6,026 nt of DNA, from NCBI GenBank assembly GCA_016794945.1, contig JAEUIX010000034.1:1-6026 (forward strand), given 5' to 3'. This document shows, one piece after another, positions 4,640 through 6,026 of this stretch (position 1 is its first letter; the number at the start of each line of letters is the position of its first letter). Origin of the DNA: Phycisphaerae bacterium (lineage in GTDB: Bacteria; Planctomycetota; Phycisphaerae; Phycisphaerales; UBA1924). A program made the position numbers and the translations under genes. Under the pieces are notes generated by a model. It was not told where the DNA came from, did not search any database, and saw nothing but the letters and a program-made list of their open reading frames with translations.

Positions 4640-6026
4640 ATGGAGCGCCCCGCGGCATCGAAAGCCGAGCGAATCACGGCCGTGCCGCTGCGCGGCGGGC
4701 TGGAGCCGACGGAGCGCCGGGCGGTGCCCCCGGTGACCGAGCCTCGGCTTTTGCGTGCCGTGGACGAGCTGGCGCGACTGCTGCGAGACGCGGGCGACGT
4801 GGACAAGGCCGTGCGGCTGGGGCTGCGCCACGCCGCGGCGCTGCTCGCGGCCGACGACCACTGCGCAGCGCTGCTCGTGCCGGGGACGGCGGGGGCCGCG
4901 ATCGCGTTCTCGAGCGGGGGAGCCGAGGCGGGCGCGTGGGACCGGGTTCAACTGGGCGAGTTCGCGCGCGGCGGGCGGACCGACGCGCCCGCGACGGTGG
5001 CGATGGCACGCATCAAGCGCCGCGGGCGGCCGTGGGGGGCGCTGGCGCTGCGGTGGCGCGCCGCCGAGCCCGACTGGGCGGCGCGCAACGCCCTGACGCG
5101 GATCGCGCAGGTGGTCAACGACGCCGTGGAGCGCATCGAACGACGGCGATTGGCGGAGGTGCGGGCGCGGATCGACCGCAAGGTGATGGAGCAGCTGCGC
5201 CCGAAGGACCTGTTCTACCAGATCCTCGACGGGCTCAGATCCCTGACGGGGTACGACCATTCCGGGTCGCTGCTGGTCACCGACGCCGACGCGTCGGCCC
5301 ACGCGCACACGGCGGAACTCGCGGCCGAGCAGCTGGCCTGGCGCAAGGGCCGCAGCGGGCGGATCGGTGCGCGCGTGCCCGTGGACGACCGCTGGCGGAC
5401 GGAGCTGGCCGACGGGCGCGCCCGGGGCTATTCCCACGACGGCACGGCCTGGCGCGGATGGGACGATGGGTCGCCGGCGGCGCTGGCGCAGTGGCTGGCC
5501 GATGGGCTGCCCCCCGAGCGGCCCGAGACGCCCCGAGAGGCTGAGGCGATCATCGCCCCGCTCCACACGGGTCGGGAATTGCTGGCGGTGCTGAAGATCT
5601 CGGCGCAGCACGCCGGGTCGTTCGGGCCGTACGAGGCGGAACTGGTCGAGTCGTTCCTGCCGTACGCGCTGGTCGCCCTGCAGAACGCCCAGCGCACCGA
5701 GAGCCTGCGGGACAAGATGCTCCAGGCCGAGCGCAAGCACGCGATGGCGGACCTGGCCCGGGGCGTGTCGCACGACATCAACAACGCACTGGGGTCGGTC
5801 ATCCCCCTGGTGCAGCAGATGCGGGCGGACCTGGAGTCCGGACGCGCCGATCACGCCACGCTCCGAGCCGACCTGGCGCACGTTGAACGGGCCATGTCGG
5901 CCTGTTCGCGCATCTTCGGCGGCATGCTGCAGTTCGCCCGGCGGTCGGCGGCCGATGCCGCGGGTCCCGGCCGGCGCACGCGCCTCGAGCCGGCGCTCGA
6001 CAGCGCGCTGGCCATCCTCGGCGAGG
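4640..6026 (+). CDS. Soluble GAF-GAF sensor histidine kinase, C-terminus beyond window
   Basis: The frame from ATG 4640 is open for 462 codons to the right edge, so the gene is incomplete. No signal peptide or membrane helix is present; the sensor is cytoplasmic. Residues about 36-168 look like a divergent GAF domain (ending in a helix, RNALTRIAQVVNDAVERI). Residues 162-188 form a charged helical linker. Residues about 189-352 are a second, clearer GAF domain (DLFYQILDGLRSLTGYD, then IIAPLHTGRELLAVLKI and FGPYEAELVESF). A coiled-coil (345-368) leads into a HisKA domain with GVSHDINNALGS, where His378 is the expected phosphorylated residue. HDxNN is the usual H-box form in NtrB-like kinases. 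The HATPase domain with N and G boxes should follow past 6026. The ligand of the GAF domains and the partner regulator cannot be told. The gene is divergent from the esterase gene, separated by 107 bp. Confidence 0.86.
   Translation, partial: MERPAASKAERITAVPLRGGLEPTERRAVPPVTEPRLLRAVDELARLLRDAGDVDKAVRLGLRHAAALLAADDHCAALLVPGTAGAAIAFSSGGAEAGAWDRVQLGEFARGGRTDAPATVAMARIKRRGRPWGALALRWRAAEPDWAARNALTRIAQVVNDAVERIERRRLAEVRARIDRKVMEQLRPKDLFYQILDGLRSLTGYDHSGSLLVTDADASAHAHTAELAAEQLAWRKGRSGRIGARVPVDDRWRTELADGRARGYSHDGTAWRGWDDGSPAALAQWLADGLPPERPETPREAEAIIAPLHTGRELLAVLKISAQHAGSFGPYEAELVESFLPYALVALQNAQRTESLRDKMLQAERKHAMADLARGVSHDINNALGSVIPLVQQMRADLESGRADHATLRADLAHVERAMSACSRIFGGMLQFARRSAADAAGPGRRTRLEPALDSALAILGE

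Noticed and set aside
4533..4658. 42-codon N-terminal extension of the esterase from ATG 4658
   Set aside because: It places a Pro/Arg-rich stretch before an otherwise clean signal peptide and overlaps the start of the divergent kinase gene.
4012..5544. Plus-strand open frame of 510 codons across the esterase-kinase junction
   Set aside because: It is antisense to the esterase, then out of frame with the kinase, turning into an Arg/Gly/Ala run. It crosses both divergent promoters.
4373..5881. Minus-strand open frame of 502 codons opposite the kinase
   Set aside because: The plus strand has a GAF-GAF-HisKA protein with an exact H-box. The minus frame is Arg/Pro/Gln/His-rich with no domain.

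Overview
This is a very GC-rich chromosomal stretch with five protein-coding genes, tightly packed. I see no RNA gene, insertion sequence, CRISPR array or phage gene. The gene set and style are an Ala/Pro-rich protein with one membrane segment, a secreted esterase with an N-terminal carbohydrate-binding-like domain, and a cytosolic GAF-GAF histidine kinase, all in very high-GC DNA with few Shine-Dalgarno sites. This suggests a free-living bacterium, possibly a planctomycete of the Phycisphaerae type. That placement is inference only; no marker gene in the window proves it.

Layout. (1) Positions 1-696, minus strand: 5' part of an uncharacterised protein with a low-complexity Ala/Pro region and one predicted transmembrane helix. 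The gene runs off the left edge. (2) Positions 697-877: a divergent promoter region with three short inverted repeats. (3) Positions 878-1603, plus: rsmE, the 16S rRNA m3U1498 methyltransferase. (4) Positions 1647-3206, plus: a double-ATPase subunit of a RbsA/MglA/XylG-type sugar ABC importer, with no permease or binding protein beside it here. (5) Positions 3216-4532, minus: an exported alpha/beta-hydrolase esterase, convergent with the ABC gene with only 9 bp between the stop codons. (6) Positions 4533-4639: a 107-bp divergent promoter region. (7) Position 4640 to the right edge, plus: the N-terminal part of a soluble sensor histidine kinase, with two GAF domains and a HisKA dimerisation/phosphoacceptor domain. 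Its ATP-binding domain lies beyond the window.

How the parts relate. rsmE and the ABC ATPase lie in the same direction 43 bp apart and could share a transcript, but they have no functional link that I know of. The esterase and the kinase share a short divergent intergenic region. In both, a TANNNT hexamer ends exactly 6 nt before the ATG and no usable Shine-Dalgarno is present, so both may be transcribed as leaderless mRNAs. The ABC gene has a similar TAGGCT box 9 nt before its ATG. The first two genes instead have GGAG-type ribosome binding sites, so the window mixes two start modes.

I do not see a convincing new multi-gene system. The points most worth checking are the leaderless promoter geometry, the orphan sugar-type ABC ATPase, the carbohydrate-binding-like/esterase fusion, and the uncharacterised membrane protein at the left edge.
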